Counted from the first letter of the stretch, positions 6,043 to 12,721 are shown. The stretch is 12,839 bases of DNA from an uncultured Collinsella sp. (GCA_902465115.1 CABQMC010000022.1:1-12839); one strand, 5' to 3'. The notes: generated by a model not told the origin, from the letters alone. Numbers and translations: made by a program.

Positions 6043-6203
6043 CGCCACGAAATGGGGCCATCTACTACGTTTAACTCGATGGGGCCAACCATGACCGCCT
6101 TTTCGAAAATCGACAGGCCTTCTACCTGCGGTTTTGTTTTTTGTTTTCCCGGCATGGTTGAGGGTATCCAATTAAACATAGTAGATAGGACCATTTTGTG
6201 GCA
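6043..6203. repeat. Diverged 51-bp inverted repeat with structured centre
   Basis: Arm 6043-6093 and the reverse complement of 6153-6203 align over 51 bases without gaps, with 38 identities. Between them lie ACCGC (6094-6098) / GCGGT (6128-6132), an inner CAGG/CCTG stem, and a T-rich stretch (6131-6147). Five of the 13 mismatches would be G-U pairs if the minus strand were transcribed, two if the plus strand were. Long reading frames cross it on both strands, but they encode mirror versions of the same peptides, as the symmetry demands. I therefore treat it as a repeat or RNA, not a gene. The rest of 5991-6320 shows nothing else I can name. Confidence 0.6.
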
Positions 6204-6320
6204 TACGACCCATTCAAGCCCTATCTCGAAGGCTAAAGAGAGCCTCTCATCCACGCCTGAGAGCGAAAAGCAAATAGAATAAAAGGCAAATGAAAAGCCC
6301 GTTTGACGAGCGGAGGACAT

Positions 6321-6641
6321 ATGCGCGACGTAGCCGAAAGCGACTGGAAGCTGTTTAAGAAAACGCTTCCTCAATGGCAAGAACGTTATATGGAAAAGCT
6401 CATCGGCCAGTACGTTGAGATACTGAATGGCGACAGCGAAGCGTCCAGTAGATTTTGGGCACTAGAAGAGAGCCTCAATAGAGACAAGCTGTCCTCAGGC
6501 GTAATTGCAAACGACATTCGCCGCAGCACAATGCACCGCGAGATAGCCAATTTGCTTATCGACAGCGTGATCACCCTTGACGACCTTGACGGTTTTACCG
6601 AGGACATTAAGAGCTATGCGCAACACTGGATTGGCCAGTAA
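6321..6641 (+). CDS. Small conserved protein of unknown function
   Basis: This 106-residue soluble, mostly helical and charged protein begins MRDVAESDWKLFKKTLPQWQ and continues with ERYMEKLIGQYVEIL. The ATG has GGAGG (6312-6316) 4 bases upstream; the frame runs 6 codons further to a TTG, which the binding site does not favour. It resembles a family of about 100-residue proteins from gut Firmicutes and Actinobacteria with a tryptophan-rich N-terminus and a C-terminal ITLDDLDGF-like motif. From memory these are sometimes labelled multidrug transporter, which does not fit because no membrane segment is visible. G+C content looks lower than in neighbouring genes, and it sits alone behind a run of palindromes, so recent acquisition is possible. 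No function is assigned. Confidence 0.75.
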   Translation: MRDVAESDWKLFKKTLPQWQERYMEKLIGQYVEILNGDSEASSRFWALEESLNRDKLSSGVIANDIRRSTMHREIANLLIDSVITLDDLDGFTEDIKSYAQHWIGQ

Positions 6642-6670
6642 GAGCACCGAACGACAAACATCCCCAGCAA

Positions 6671-6716
6671 AACGGGGCAAACGCCGGGCCACCTATAGGC
6701 TGCCCGGCGTTTGCCC
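6671..6716 (-). terminator. Strong terminator of the ABC transporter operon
   Basis: Fifteen bases at 6675-6689 (GGGCAAACGCCGGGC) are the perfect complement of 6702-6716, with a 12-base loop. On the minus strand GTTTTG follows the stem (plus 6673-6668). It lies directly behind hairpin copy B and ends the permease transcription unit. It also faces the converging small gene at 6321-6641. Confidence 0.8.
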
Positions 6717-6760
6717 AGATAAAACCTGCCAAAATAAACCTGTCCCTTTTTGGCAGGTTA
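6713..6760 (-). repeat. Dispersed hairpin element, copy B, overlapping the permease stop
   Basis: AACCTGCCAAAA (6723-6734) and TTTTGGCAGGTT (6748-6759) form a perfect 12-bp stem with a 13-base loop. The TAA stop of the permease gene (6760-6758) is in the right arm, as in copy A. The left half contains the unit AAACCTGCC followed by its near-copy AAACCTGTCC, so alternative pairings are possible. Minus-strand transcription would meet TTTTAT after the stem. Confidence 0.85.
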
Positions 6761-9523
6761 CTCGGCGCTTTTGAGGGCGCCGACCATGTCGATCTTGTTG
6801 AGGGTACGATTGGTGGCGAGGTTGACGATAAACGTAAAGGCAAAGGCCAGCAGCACGGATAGCACGTAGCTCAGCGGCTCGACCTCAACGTCAAAGTACA
6901 GCGACGGCATCTGCAAAATGTAGGTAAAGCTCTCGGCCAGCAAGCCGCCCAGCGGTACGCCCAGTGCGGCTCCAATCGCCGTGAGAATCAACGTCTCCTT
7001 GTTGACGTAATGGTGCACCTCGCCACGGCGAAAGCCCAGTACCTTGATGGTCGCCAGCTCGCGTTCGCGCTCCGAAATATTCGTATTAGACAGCGTAAAC
7101 ACCACCACAAACGACAGGCACGCCGCCATAAAGGTCACAAGCACCACGACCGAATTGATAATCGTGAAGTTTGCCTCATAGTTTTCCCAATGCTCGGCGG
7201 TACTCGACAGCGTAATCCACCCATCGCTCTTAAGACGGTTGGTAAACGCAATCTGATCGGTCGACGAACCCTTAAGCAGCGCAAGGATGCCGTTGAGGCG
7301 CGCGCTTCGACCGAACGCGCGCTCATAGGTGCCCTGCGTCATGTAAAGCGTGTTGCCCAGATAGTTGAGCGAAATGTCGCTGATTTTAACCTTGGCAACA
7401 TTGAGCGACGAATCCTGGACGTGAGCCGTGTCGCCCGGCTTGATCCCCAGTACCAGCTGAGAGCTCTTGCTCAGATACACATCCCCGTCACGCAGGGTGA
7501 ACGGTTCTTTGGACTCATCCTCAAGGCGAACATAGTCGTCCAGATCGTTCGTGCGGTCATCGGGCACCACGATCAGCTGCACGGTCTCGCTCTTTCCGCC
7601 GAATGTAAAGGTGACGTTGTCGGTCATAATCGGCAGCGTCGAAGTCACGGTCACGTTGGAATCATTGGCCGTGCTGCGCTCATCGAGCGCCGCGCACGCC
7701 TGCGTAAAGTCATCTGGGGTGGCGACCGCCAGCAGGTCATAACGCGTGATATGTCCGTACTGCTTGGGCGAAAGCGCGACCGACGTATCACGGATGCCCA
7801 TACCGCAGATCACAAGCGCGGTACAACCCGCGATGCCAAAGATGGTCATAAAGGCACGCTTTTTATAGCGGAACAGGTTACGCGCTGCCACCTTGTTCAA
7901 AAAGCCCATGCGGCGCCAGATAAAGCCGATACGCTCGAGCAAGATACGCGAGCCGGCGCGCGGGGCCTTGGGGCGCATGAGCGAGGCTGGGGTCTCGGCC
8001 ATCTCGTGGCGGCAGGCGATAATCGTAGCGCCCACCACGCCCACGGCAAACAGCGCCACCGACACGAGCGACGACACGATGTCGTACGAAAGCAGCATCT
8101 GGGGCAGTGAGTACATGTCATCGAATACCGTAAACAGGAACAGTGGCAGGCCCACGAATCCGATGATGTTGCCGAGTACGCCGCCAATCAGACACGCCCA
8201 CAGCGAGTAGTCCACATATTTTGACAGGATACGCCCGCGCGAATAGCCGAGCGCCTTGTACAGACCAATGAGCGTGCGCTCCTCCTCGACCATACGTGTG
8301 GCGGTGGTGAGGCTGATGAGCACGGCGACGATAAAGAAGATGAACGGGAACACCGTGGCGATGGCCTCAATTGACGAGCTATCGCTCTCGACGCTCGAGT
8401 AGCTTGCGATATTGCCGCGGTCTTGGATGTACCAGGTGCATTCGCCCAGGTCAGAGAGGTCGGCGCGGGCATCGGCAAACTGCTGGTCGGCGGCGGCACG
8501 GCGCTGGTCCAGCTCGACTTGTGCCTGCATACGCTCGTCGCTGCCCTCGGCCATACGGTCAATGTTGCCCTGTTCAATCCCAAAGAGCATATTCGTCTGG
8601 CGCTCGGCCGCATCCAAGCTTGCCGGCGTGTCGACCGTCAGCTCCTGAGCGCGTGCCTTCTCACGTTCCTCGCGGATCTTCTCGATATTGCCCTTGACCT
8701 CATTGATCTTTGCCGTGTAGGCATCCGAATAGGAGTTGAGGCTCTTGGCCCCCTCGACGATCACGTGGACAGCGGAGTAGGAAGAAGATGTCGCGGCATC
8801 CTCACTCACATAGAACTTATAGTCCGCCGCCGAAGCAGCGCGAAAGGCGTTGACCGTCGAGTCGGAGCTCACGTCGGTGGGATCGAGAACCTCGGCCGTA
8901 ATGGTATAATCGCCCGCGGCAAACTGATCCTTGGCGCTTTGGTTCGACGAGCTCGCGTCATTGGCGGCAAAACTCACCGTATCGCCGATTTTCTTGCCCG
9001 AAGCCTTCAAGAACTTCGAAGTCACCGCGACCTCACCGGCGCTCTCGGGCAAATCGCCGCTCACCAGCACCGGTTGATCGATATTCTCCTTGGAAAGACT
9101 CTGCACGACTACGCGCTCGCGCGTTGTACCCACGGCGGTGTAGGCGGTCTCGGTGTAGATGCCCTCGGCCGTCTCGACGCCGTCGACCTCTTGAATGGCC
9201 GCAAGATCGTCGCGCGTAAGGCCATAGGTCGACTGCACGTTAATGTCATAGACATTCTGCTGGTCAAAATAGGCGTCGACCGAATCGCGCAGGTCCTCGC
9301 AACCCGCCTTAAGGCCGCACATCACGCTCACGCCGAGCGCGGTGATCACGACGATAGACAGGAAGCGCTTAAGACTGCCGCGAATCGTGCGGTAGATGCC
9401 ACGGCGAAAAACCGTCGGCACCATGTCGTTTGAGCTTTGGGCGGTGCGATAGGTCATAAAATCCTGCGCGCGCTCCGTGTTCTGCGCGTCGCGGCGTTGG
9501 CTGTTTTGGCGGTCTTGATCCAT
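6758..9523 (-). CDS. FtsX/MacB-type ABC transporter permease
   Basis: This 921-residue integral membrane protein is the permease partner of the ATPase encoded just upstream. About eight membrane segments are seen, near residues 54-74, 388-408, 441-465, 484-504, 558-576, 789-811, 845-868 and 883-903. They form two FtsX domains (about 385-505 and 790-910). Each has the cytoplasmic coupling motif: RMVEEERTLIGLYKALGYSR near 410 and ERERELATIKVLGFRRGE near 818. Large extracellular regions lie at about 75-385 and 580-785; the first includes a charged helical stretch (about 272-355, Glu/Arg/Gln-rich). Such proteins move lipids, peptides or antibiotics, or transmit conformational signals; the substrate is unknown. 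The ATG at 9523 lies 5 bases after the ATPase stop without a clear ribosome binding site, suggesting coupled translation. A GTG at 9535 is an alternative. Confidence 0.92.
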   Translation of the reverse strand: MDQDRQNSQRRDAQNTERAQDFMTYRTAQSSNDMVPTVFRRGIYRTIRGSLKRFLSIVVITALGVSVMCGLKAGCEDLRDSVDAYFDQQNVYDINVQSTYGLTRDDLAAIQEVDGVETAEGIYTETAYTAVGTTRERVVVQSLSKENIDQPVLVSGDLPESAGEVAVTSKFLKASGKKIGDTVSFAANDASSSNQSAKDQFAAGDYTITAEVLDPTDVSSDSTVNAFRAASAADYKFYVSEDAATSSSYSAVHVIVEGAKSLNSYSDAYTAKINEVKGNIEKIREEREKARAQELTVDTPASLDAAERQTNMLFGIEQGNIDRMAEGSDERMQAQVELDQRRAAADQQFADARADLSDLGECTWYIQDRGNIASYSSVESDSSSIEAIATVFPFIFFIVAVLISLTTATRMVEEERTLIGLYKALGYSRGRILSKYVDYSLWACLIGGVLGNIIGFVGLPLFLFTVFDDMYSLPQMLLSYDIVSSLVSVALFAVGVVGATIIACRHEMAETPASLMRPKAPRAGSRILLERIGFIWRRMGFLNKVAARNLFRYKKRAFMTIFGIAGCTALVICGMGIRDTSVALSPKQYGHITRYDLLAVATPDDFTQACAALDERSTANDSNVTVTSTLPIMTDNVTFTFGGKSETVQLIVVPDDRTNDLDDYVRLEDESKEPFTLRDGDVYLSKSSQLVLGIKPGDTAHVQDSSLNVAKVKISDISLNYLGNTLYMTQGTYERAFGRSARLNGILALLKGSSTDQIAFTNRLKSDGWITLSSTAEHWENYEANFTIINSVVVLVTFMAACLSFVVVFTLSNTNISERERELATIKVLGFRRGEVHHYVNKETLILTAIGAALGVPLGGLLAESFTYILQMPSLYFDVEVEPLSYVLSVLLAFAFTFIVNLATNRTLNKIDMVGALKSAE

Positions 9524-9528
9524 GGGCG

Positions 9529-10230
9529 CTACCACTCGATCGTCTCGATCGGCACGGGATTTTGCTGGACCGTCTCGCTCTCCACGCGACCACTCTTAAA
9601 GCGAATCAGGCGATCGGCCATGGGCGCCAACGCGGAGTTGTGGGTGATGATGATGACCGTAATGCCCTGCTTGCGGCAAGTGTCCTGCAGCAGCTGCAAG
9701 ATCTGCTTGCCGGTTTTATAGTCAAGTGCGCCCGTGGGCTCGTCGCACAAAAGCAGCTTGGGGTTCTTTGCCAGTGCGCGGGCAATGGCCACGCGCTGCT
9801 GCTCGCCGCCCGAAAGCTGCGCGGGGAAGTTGGCGAGGCGCTCACCCAAGCCAACCTGGCAAAGCGTTTGCTCGGCATCGAGCGAATCGGGGCAAATCTG
9901 CGCCGCAAGCTCGACATTTTCGAGCGCCGTCAGGTTGGGGACCAGATTGTAGAACTGGAAGACAAAGCCGACGTCGGCACGGCGGTATTCCACGAGCTGC
10001 GCCTCGTTGGCGGAGCTCACGTCGCGCCCGTCCACCGTCACGGTGCCAGAAGTTGCCGTGTCCATGCCGCCCAAGATATTGAGCGCCGTGGTCTTGCCGG
10101 CACCCGAAGCGCCCAGGATAATGGCAAGCTCGCCACGCTCAACGGTAAAGCTCGCGCCGTCGAGCGCGTGGATGCGGGCGTCGCCCTCGCCGTATGCTTT
10201 GATGACGTCTTTGAATTCGATATAGGCCAT
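9529..10230 (-). CDS. ABC transporter ATP-binding protein (LolD/MacB-like)
   Basis: This 233-residue cytoplasmic ATPase powers the FtsX-type permease downstream. Complete nucleotide-binding motifs are visible: Walker A GASGAGKT (residues 40-47), Q-loop Q92 in [11 protein letters not shown], signature LSGGEQQR (139-146), Walker [13 protein letters not shown] (D163, E164) and the H-loop H197 in IIITHNSA. This pattern is typical of the MacB/LolD subfamily. The gene is first in a two-gene operon, 5 bases from the permease. The ATG at 10230 is preceded by a weak GGGAA site. The 15-20 residues after [13 protein letters not shown] are a short tail. Function is clear as an ATPase; the transported molecule is not known, with self-resistance or envelope roles common in the family. 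Confidence 0.94.
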   Translation of the reverse strand: MAYIEFKDVIKAYGEGDARIHALDGASFTVERGELAIILGASGAGKTTALNILGGMDTATSGTVTVDGRDVSSANEAQLVEYRRADVGFVFQFYNLVPNLTALENVELAAQICPDSLDAEQTLCQVGLGERLANFPAQLSGGEQQRVAIARALAKNPKLLLCDEPTGALDYKTGKQILQLLQDTCRKQGITVIIITHNSALAPMADRLIRFKSGRVESETVQQNPVPIETIEW

Positions 10231-10263
10231 CGATCGGTTCCCATCTGGTCGGATAACTCTTTA

Positions 10264-10291
10264 GTATTACCCATTTCACACCAACCAAAAA
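10264..10291 (-). promoter_or_regulatory. Possible promoter of the ABC transporter operon
   Basis: On the minus strand TAATAC (plus 10264-10269) is a plausible -10, 34 bases before the start codon. The only -35-like sequence at the right distance is the CTTTTTG of hairpin copy C (plus 10286-10291 region), a poor match to consensus. If real, the repeat would supply part of the promoter. Confidence 0.25.
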
Positions 10292-10325
10292 GGGGCAGGT
10301 TCATTTTGGCAGGTTTTATATGGGG
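10285..10325 (+). repeat. Dispersed hairpin element, copy C, inverted relative to A and B
   Basis: The reverse complement of 10285-10324 matches copy B for 40 bases with three differences, from CCCATATAAAACCTGCC through to CCCTTTTTGG. The last part of the arm is degenerate (TTGG instead of CAGG), so the long stem is interrupted by two mismatches. Unlike A and B it is not at a gene end: it lies between two divergent genes, upstream of both the ABC operon and the GyrI-like gene. Confidence 0.85.
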
Positions 10326-10431
10326 AAACGGCAGTCATAGATGAGGAGCCGGGAAGGCAGAGAAATCATCGACGGGGTCAGGCCGACCGCCAAACACCAC
10401 GCACGCATCTCAATCTGTCAGCCAAATTATT

Positions 10432-10460
10432 CGAACAGCTGTTCGTTTCTATGATATGAT
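10432..10460 (+). promoter_or_regulatory. LexA-box-like palindrome overlapping the promoter of the GyrI-like gene
   Basis: CGAACAGCTGTTCG (10432-10445) is a perfect 14-bp palindrome of the form CGAAC-N4-GTTCG. This matches the Gram-positive and actinobacterial LexA box, with a T on the left flank. It is followed by two possible -10 hexamers, TATGAT at 10450-10455 and again at 10455-10460. For the second, a CGAACA at 10432-10437 sits at -35 spacing of 17. Binding would block the promoter 57 bases upstream of the ATG. A TetR-type repressor could also recognise such a site. Confidence 0.6.
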
Positions 10461-10501
10461 TCCGCTATCTAAGCAGGCCAATACGCAGAAAGGCGGCCAA
10501 C

Positions 10502-11140
10502 ATGGCGTTCGACTTTAAGAAGGAATGCAAGGAGCTCTACAAACCTGCAAGCAAGCCGAGTATCGTAACTGTCCCGCCTATGAGCTACGTTGCCGTTCGC
10601 GGCAAGGGCAACCCAAATACCGAAGGTGGCGAGTATCAAAACGCCCTGCCGCTGCTTTACGGAATCGCCTATACCGTCAAGATGTCGAAGAAAGGCTCAA
10701 GGAGTATCGAGGGCTATTTCGACTTTGTGGTACCGCCGCTCGAGGGTTTCTGGTGGCAAGACTCCCCGAGTGGCGACATCGATTATGTACGCAAGGACGA
10801 TTTCAACTTTATCTCGTGCATCCGCCTGCCCGATTTCGTCAGCCGAGATGATTTTGACTGGGCAGTCGCGGAAGCCACGACCAAAAAGAAACTGGACTTT
10901 TCCGCCGTCGAGCTGCTTAAAGTTGACGAGGGTCTCTGCGTTCAATGCATGCATACCGGACCCTACGACAGCGAGCCGGCGACCGTAAACGCTATGCATG
11001 AATACACGACCGAGCAGGGCTATGTCCCCGACTTCTCAGACACCCGTTTTCATCACGAAATCTATCTCTCCGATCCACGCAAATGTGCACCGGAGAAACT
11101 TAAGACTGTGGTTCGTCATCCCATCAAGCGCGCTGAATAG
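10502..11140 (+). CDS. GyrI-like small-molecule-binding domain protein
   Basis: This 212-residue cytoplasmic protein belongs to the stand-alone GyrI-like (SBP_bac/SMBD) family. The N-terminus (MAFDFKKECKELYKPASKPS) and the following IVTVPPMSYVAVRGKGNPN are typical of these proteins. Conserved features include EYQNALPLLYGIAYTVKMS, EGFWW, LLKVDEGLCVQCMHTGPYD and the closing RFHHEIYLSDPRKCAPEKLK. The family binds hydrophobic small molecules; related GyrI-type proteins protect cells from gyrase poisons, and some have been shown to hydrolyse DNA-alkylating cyclopropanoids. No DNA-binding domain is fused. AAAGG lies about 9 bases before the ATG. The LexA-like palindrome upstream suggests induction by DNA damage; E. 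coli sbmC/gyrI is likewise an SOS gene. The ligand is unknown. Confidence 0.88.
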   Translation: MAFDFKKECKELYKPASKPSIVTVPPMSYVAVRGKGNPNTEGGEYQNALPLLYGIAYTVKMSKKGSRSIEGYFDFVVPPLEGFWWQDSPSGDIDYVRKDDFNFISCIRLPDFVSRDDFDWAVAEATTKKKLDFSAVELLKVDEGLCVQCMHTGPYDSEPATVNAMHEYTTEQGYVPDFSDTRFHHEIYLSDPRKCAPEKLKTVVRHPIKRAE

Positions 11141-11253
11141 CGTGGAGCGCCGCCCCGTGCATCAGGTTTTAGGCCAGTCAACCAGCCGCCTCCTAGGCCG
11201 TCCGGTAATTATCTTGACGCGGCCCGTCGCATCTTATGAGTTTGTCTTGCTAA

Positions 11254-11309
11254 AGCTGGAAAGCCTCTCAACGATGCGCAACTCCAGCTCTTTTTCTATC
11301 AAGAGGCTT
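11254..11309 (+). promoter_or_regulatory. Leader with two crossing hairpins, one hiding the RBS of the abi gene
   Basis: AGCTGGA (11254-11260) is complementary to TCCAGCT (11283-11289), and AAGCCTCT (11261-11268) to AGAGGCTT (11302-11309). The two helices cross, so they are either alternatives or a pseudoknot. The second contains AGAGG (11302-11306), the only ribosome-binding-like sequence before the ATG at 11312. A possible -35, TTGACG, is at 11214-11219 with a weak TATGAG at 11235. This could be a translational switch or part of a structured RNA. Confidence 0.45.
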
Positions 11310-11311
11310 AA

Positions 11312-11662
11312 ATGAAATACCAGAAGTCGCGGATATCCATCAACAAACAAATAGCACTATTGACAGAAAACAAGGGTCTTAAGTGCTCTGATCAAAGCGA
11401 ACTCGAGCGAGTTTTGGTCGAAGCCAACCACTACAGACTGTCGGCCTACTGGTTTCCCTACAAAACCAAATGCAAGTCCGGGATTACCATCTTTCGCGAA
11501 GGCACAACATTCGAAACCATCATCTACACGCATGAATTTGACCGAGCCCTCCGGCAGTTAATGTTTGATGCGGTCGGCAGAATTGAGATCTACCTCAGAA
11601 GCAGAATTGCCTATCTTGCCTCTGAGGAACGCGGGCCTTTCTGTTACCAAGATGTCGCCATA
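11312..11662 (+). pseudogene. Abi_2 (AbiD/AbiF) abortive-infection protein, truncated at about residue 117
   Basis: The N-terminal third or so of an Abi_2 family protein. Family features are plain: KSRISINKQIALLTENKGL, EANHYRLSAYWFPYK, EGTTFETIIYTHEFDRALRQ, DAVGRIEIYLRSRIAYLA and ERGPFCYQD. Full-length relatives are about 300 residues and carry a HEPN-type RNase site (an R-x4-6-H motif) in the missing part, so this remnant should be inactive. After about position 11662 the frame runs into chloride-channel DNA read out of frame and ends at a stop at 11921-11923, giving a 203-residue chimeric reading frame. G+C is lower than in neighbours, consistent with transferred defence DNA. The ATG at 11312 has AGAGG 5 bases upstream. 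AbiD and AbiF cannot be told apart here. Confidence 0.8.
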
Positions 11663-11874
11663 ACGAGGCTCAACTCGGCATGCCCGTCGAGCTCTGCGCC
11701 GCACTGGGCTACGCAGCCGTCTTTGGCAGCGCCACCAACACGCTGCTCGCGACCATCCTTATCGGTTGCGAGGTCTTCGGTTTCGGTAATCTGCCGGCGT
11801 TCTTCATCGTCTGCGTTGTGGCTTACCTGTTCAACATGGATAAGTCCATCTACGCCCTGCAGGAGCGGGCGTAG
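11662..11874 (+). pseudogene. C-terminal fragment of a ClC-family chloride channel
   Basis: In the frame ending with the TAG at 11872-11874, the translation from about 11662 reads NEAQLGMPVELCAALGYAAV, then FGSATNTLLATILIGCEVFG and FGNLPAFFIVCVVAYLFNMD. It finishes KSIYALQERA. This resembles the last two membrane helices of a ClC-type voltage-gated chloride channel (family motif ATNTLLAPILIG-EVFG). The rest of the gene, some 350 codons, is absent, and the abi remnant lies directly upstream in another frame. A 64-residue product from the ATG at 11680 is conceivable but has no clear ribosome binding site. I read it as the scar left by insertion or deletion at a channel gene. Confidence 0.65.
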
Positions 11875-11901
11875 ATCGATGTCCAGGCAGGTGGTCTCAG
11901 C

Positions 11902-12060
11902 CGGAAACGGCGTCCCACTCTGAGGCTGTATTCCGGGACACGGTTTCCGCTTGGAACGCCATTCGGAAAGCGCATCCCGCTTTAAAACGGAATTCCGGGA
12001 CGTAGTTTCCGTCTGAGCCTCCATTCGGAAAGCATGTCCCGTTCTTTCACGGCATCTTGG
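11902..12060. repeat. 62-bp tandem repeat array of self-complementary units
   Basis: Landmarks recur at exactly 62 bases: CGGAAA at 11902, 11964 and 12026; ATTCCGGGAC at 11930 and 11992; CCATTCGGAAAGC at 11959 and 12021; TCCCG at 11975 and 12037. Within a unit TTTCCG faces CGGAAA and CGGGAC faces GTCCCG, so each unit can fold into a hairpin; the right arm of one unit can also pair with the left arm of the next. About two and a half units are present, between the channel fragment and ogt. A minus-strand reading frame crosses it but looks incidental. Confidence 0.8.
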
Positions 12061-12080
12061 CTATGCAAAGCGCTCGAGTG

Positions 12081-12659
12081 TTACTCCTCGTACGCGCCCT
12101 CAAGCCGAAGCAGCCACTCCTTGCGGTCGAGGCCGCCGGCATATCCGTTGAGCGATCCGTCGGCCGCCACCACGCGATGGCACGGCACGATAATCGAAAT
12201 GGGATTACGCGCGACCGCAGCCCCCACTGCACGAGGAGACACAACGGGTGCTTCGTTTCCCGGTACACGATGTCGAGCCGCAACACGCTGGGCGATCTCA
12301 CCATACGTAGCGACCTCGCCACGCGGAATTGAAAGCAGCTCAAACCAAACCTCGCGCTGAAACGCCGTACCAATCATATGCAACGGCGGCGTAAACCGAG
12401 GCTCCTGCCCCGCAAAATAAGCATTCAGCCAAGCCCATGAACGCTCAAGCACCGAAGACGCCGCACCATTTGCCGGACTCACCGACGACATGCCGCCAGC
12501 ACCAGAAACTGCATCGGCCCCTTCAACATGTTCGGGATCTTCTTTGAGCAGCGTGGAGCCAAAATGCTCCTGCCCCTCAAACCAAAGCCCCGTCAAACCG
12601 CGGCCATCAGCGGCAAGCAGGATTTCGCCCAAAGGCGAAGCAAACGTCGTCGTGACCAC
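12081..12659 (-). CDS. ogt: Methylated-DNA--protein-cysteine S-methyltransferase
   Basis: This 192-residue DNA repair protein transfers alkyl groups from O6-alkylguanine to its own cysteine in a single-use reaction. The active site is PCHRV with C160, H161 and R162, preceded by VGAAVARNPISIIV (R151, N152, P153). The helix-turn-helix region is FQREVWFELLSIPRGEVATY. The C-terminal GYAGGLDRKEWLLRLEG is typical. Length is slightly above Ogt norms because of a Gly/Ala/Ser-rich linker near residues 40-70. The start is GTG at 12659, chosen because AAAGGAG lies 6 bases upstream (plus 12666-12672). No ada-type regulatory domain is fused. It appears monocistronic in this window. Confidence 0.94.
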   Translation of the reverse strand: MVTTTFASPLGEILLAADGRGLTGLWFEGQEHFGSTLLKEDPEHVEGADAVSGAGGMSSVSPANGAASSVLERSWAWLNAYFAGQEPRFTPPLHMIGTAFQREVWFELLSIPRGEVATYGEIAQRVAARHRVPGNEAPVVSPRAVGAAVARNPISIIVPCHRVVAADGSLNGYAGGLDRKEWLLRLEGAYEE

Positions 12660-12683
12660 CAGCGGCTCCTTTCAAAACTCCGC

Positions 12684-12711
12684 AACATAATACCGCGAAT
12701 TGTGCAGACAA
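12684..12711 (-). promoter_or_regulatory. ogt: Candidate ogt promoter
   Basis: On the minus strand TTGTCT (plus 12706-12711) and TATGTT (plus 12684-12689) are separated by 16 bases, 25-30 bases upstream of the start codon. Both hexamers are moderate matches. Overlapping TATTAT is an alternative -10. Confidence 0.4.
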
Positions 12712-12721
12712 CCCCAATCGA

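Noticed and set aside
6009..6380. 123-codon minus-strand frame and an 82-codon plus-strand frame across 6009-6380
   Set aside because: Both cross the inverted repeat and encode mirror-image similar peptides; substitutions show no coding bias, and the former also overlaps the start of the small gene at 6321.
7010..9433. Two long plus-strand frames (7010-8110 and 8423-9433) opposite the permease gene
   Set aside because: Arg/His/Ala-rich shadow translations of the permease codons; no motifs.
10340..10456. 38-codon plus-strand frame in the GyrI-like gene leader
   Set aside because: It spans the LexA-like palindrome and shows no recognisable features; its start lacks a convincing ribosome binding site.
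11644..12024. 126-codon minus-strand frame across the 62-bp array and the ClC fragment
   Set aside because: It consists of repeat translation plus antisense of channel codons, with no plausible start signal.
11902..12060. CRISPR array
   Set aside because: The 62-bp units have no alternation of constant repeats and unique spacers of similar size, only 2.5 units occur, similarity is imperfect and there are no cas genes.
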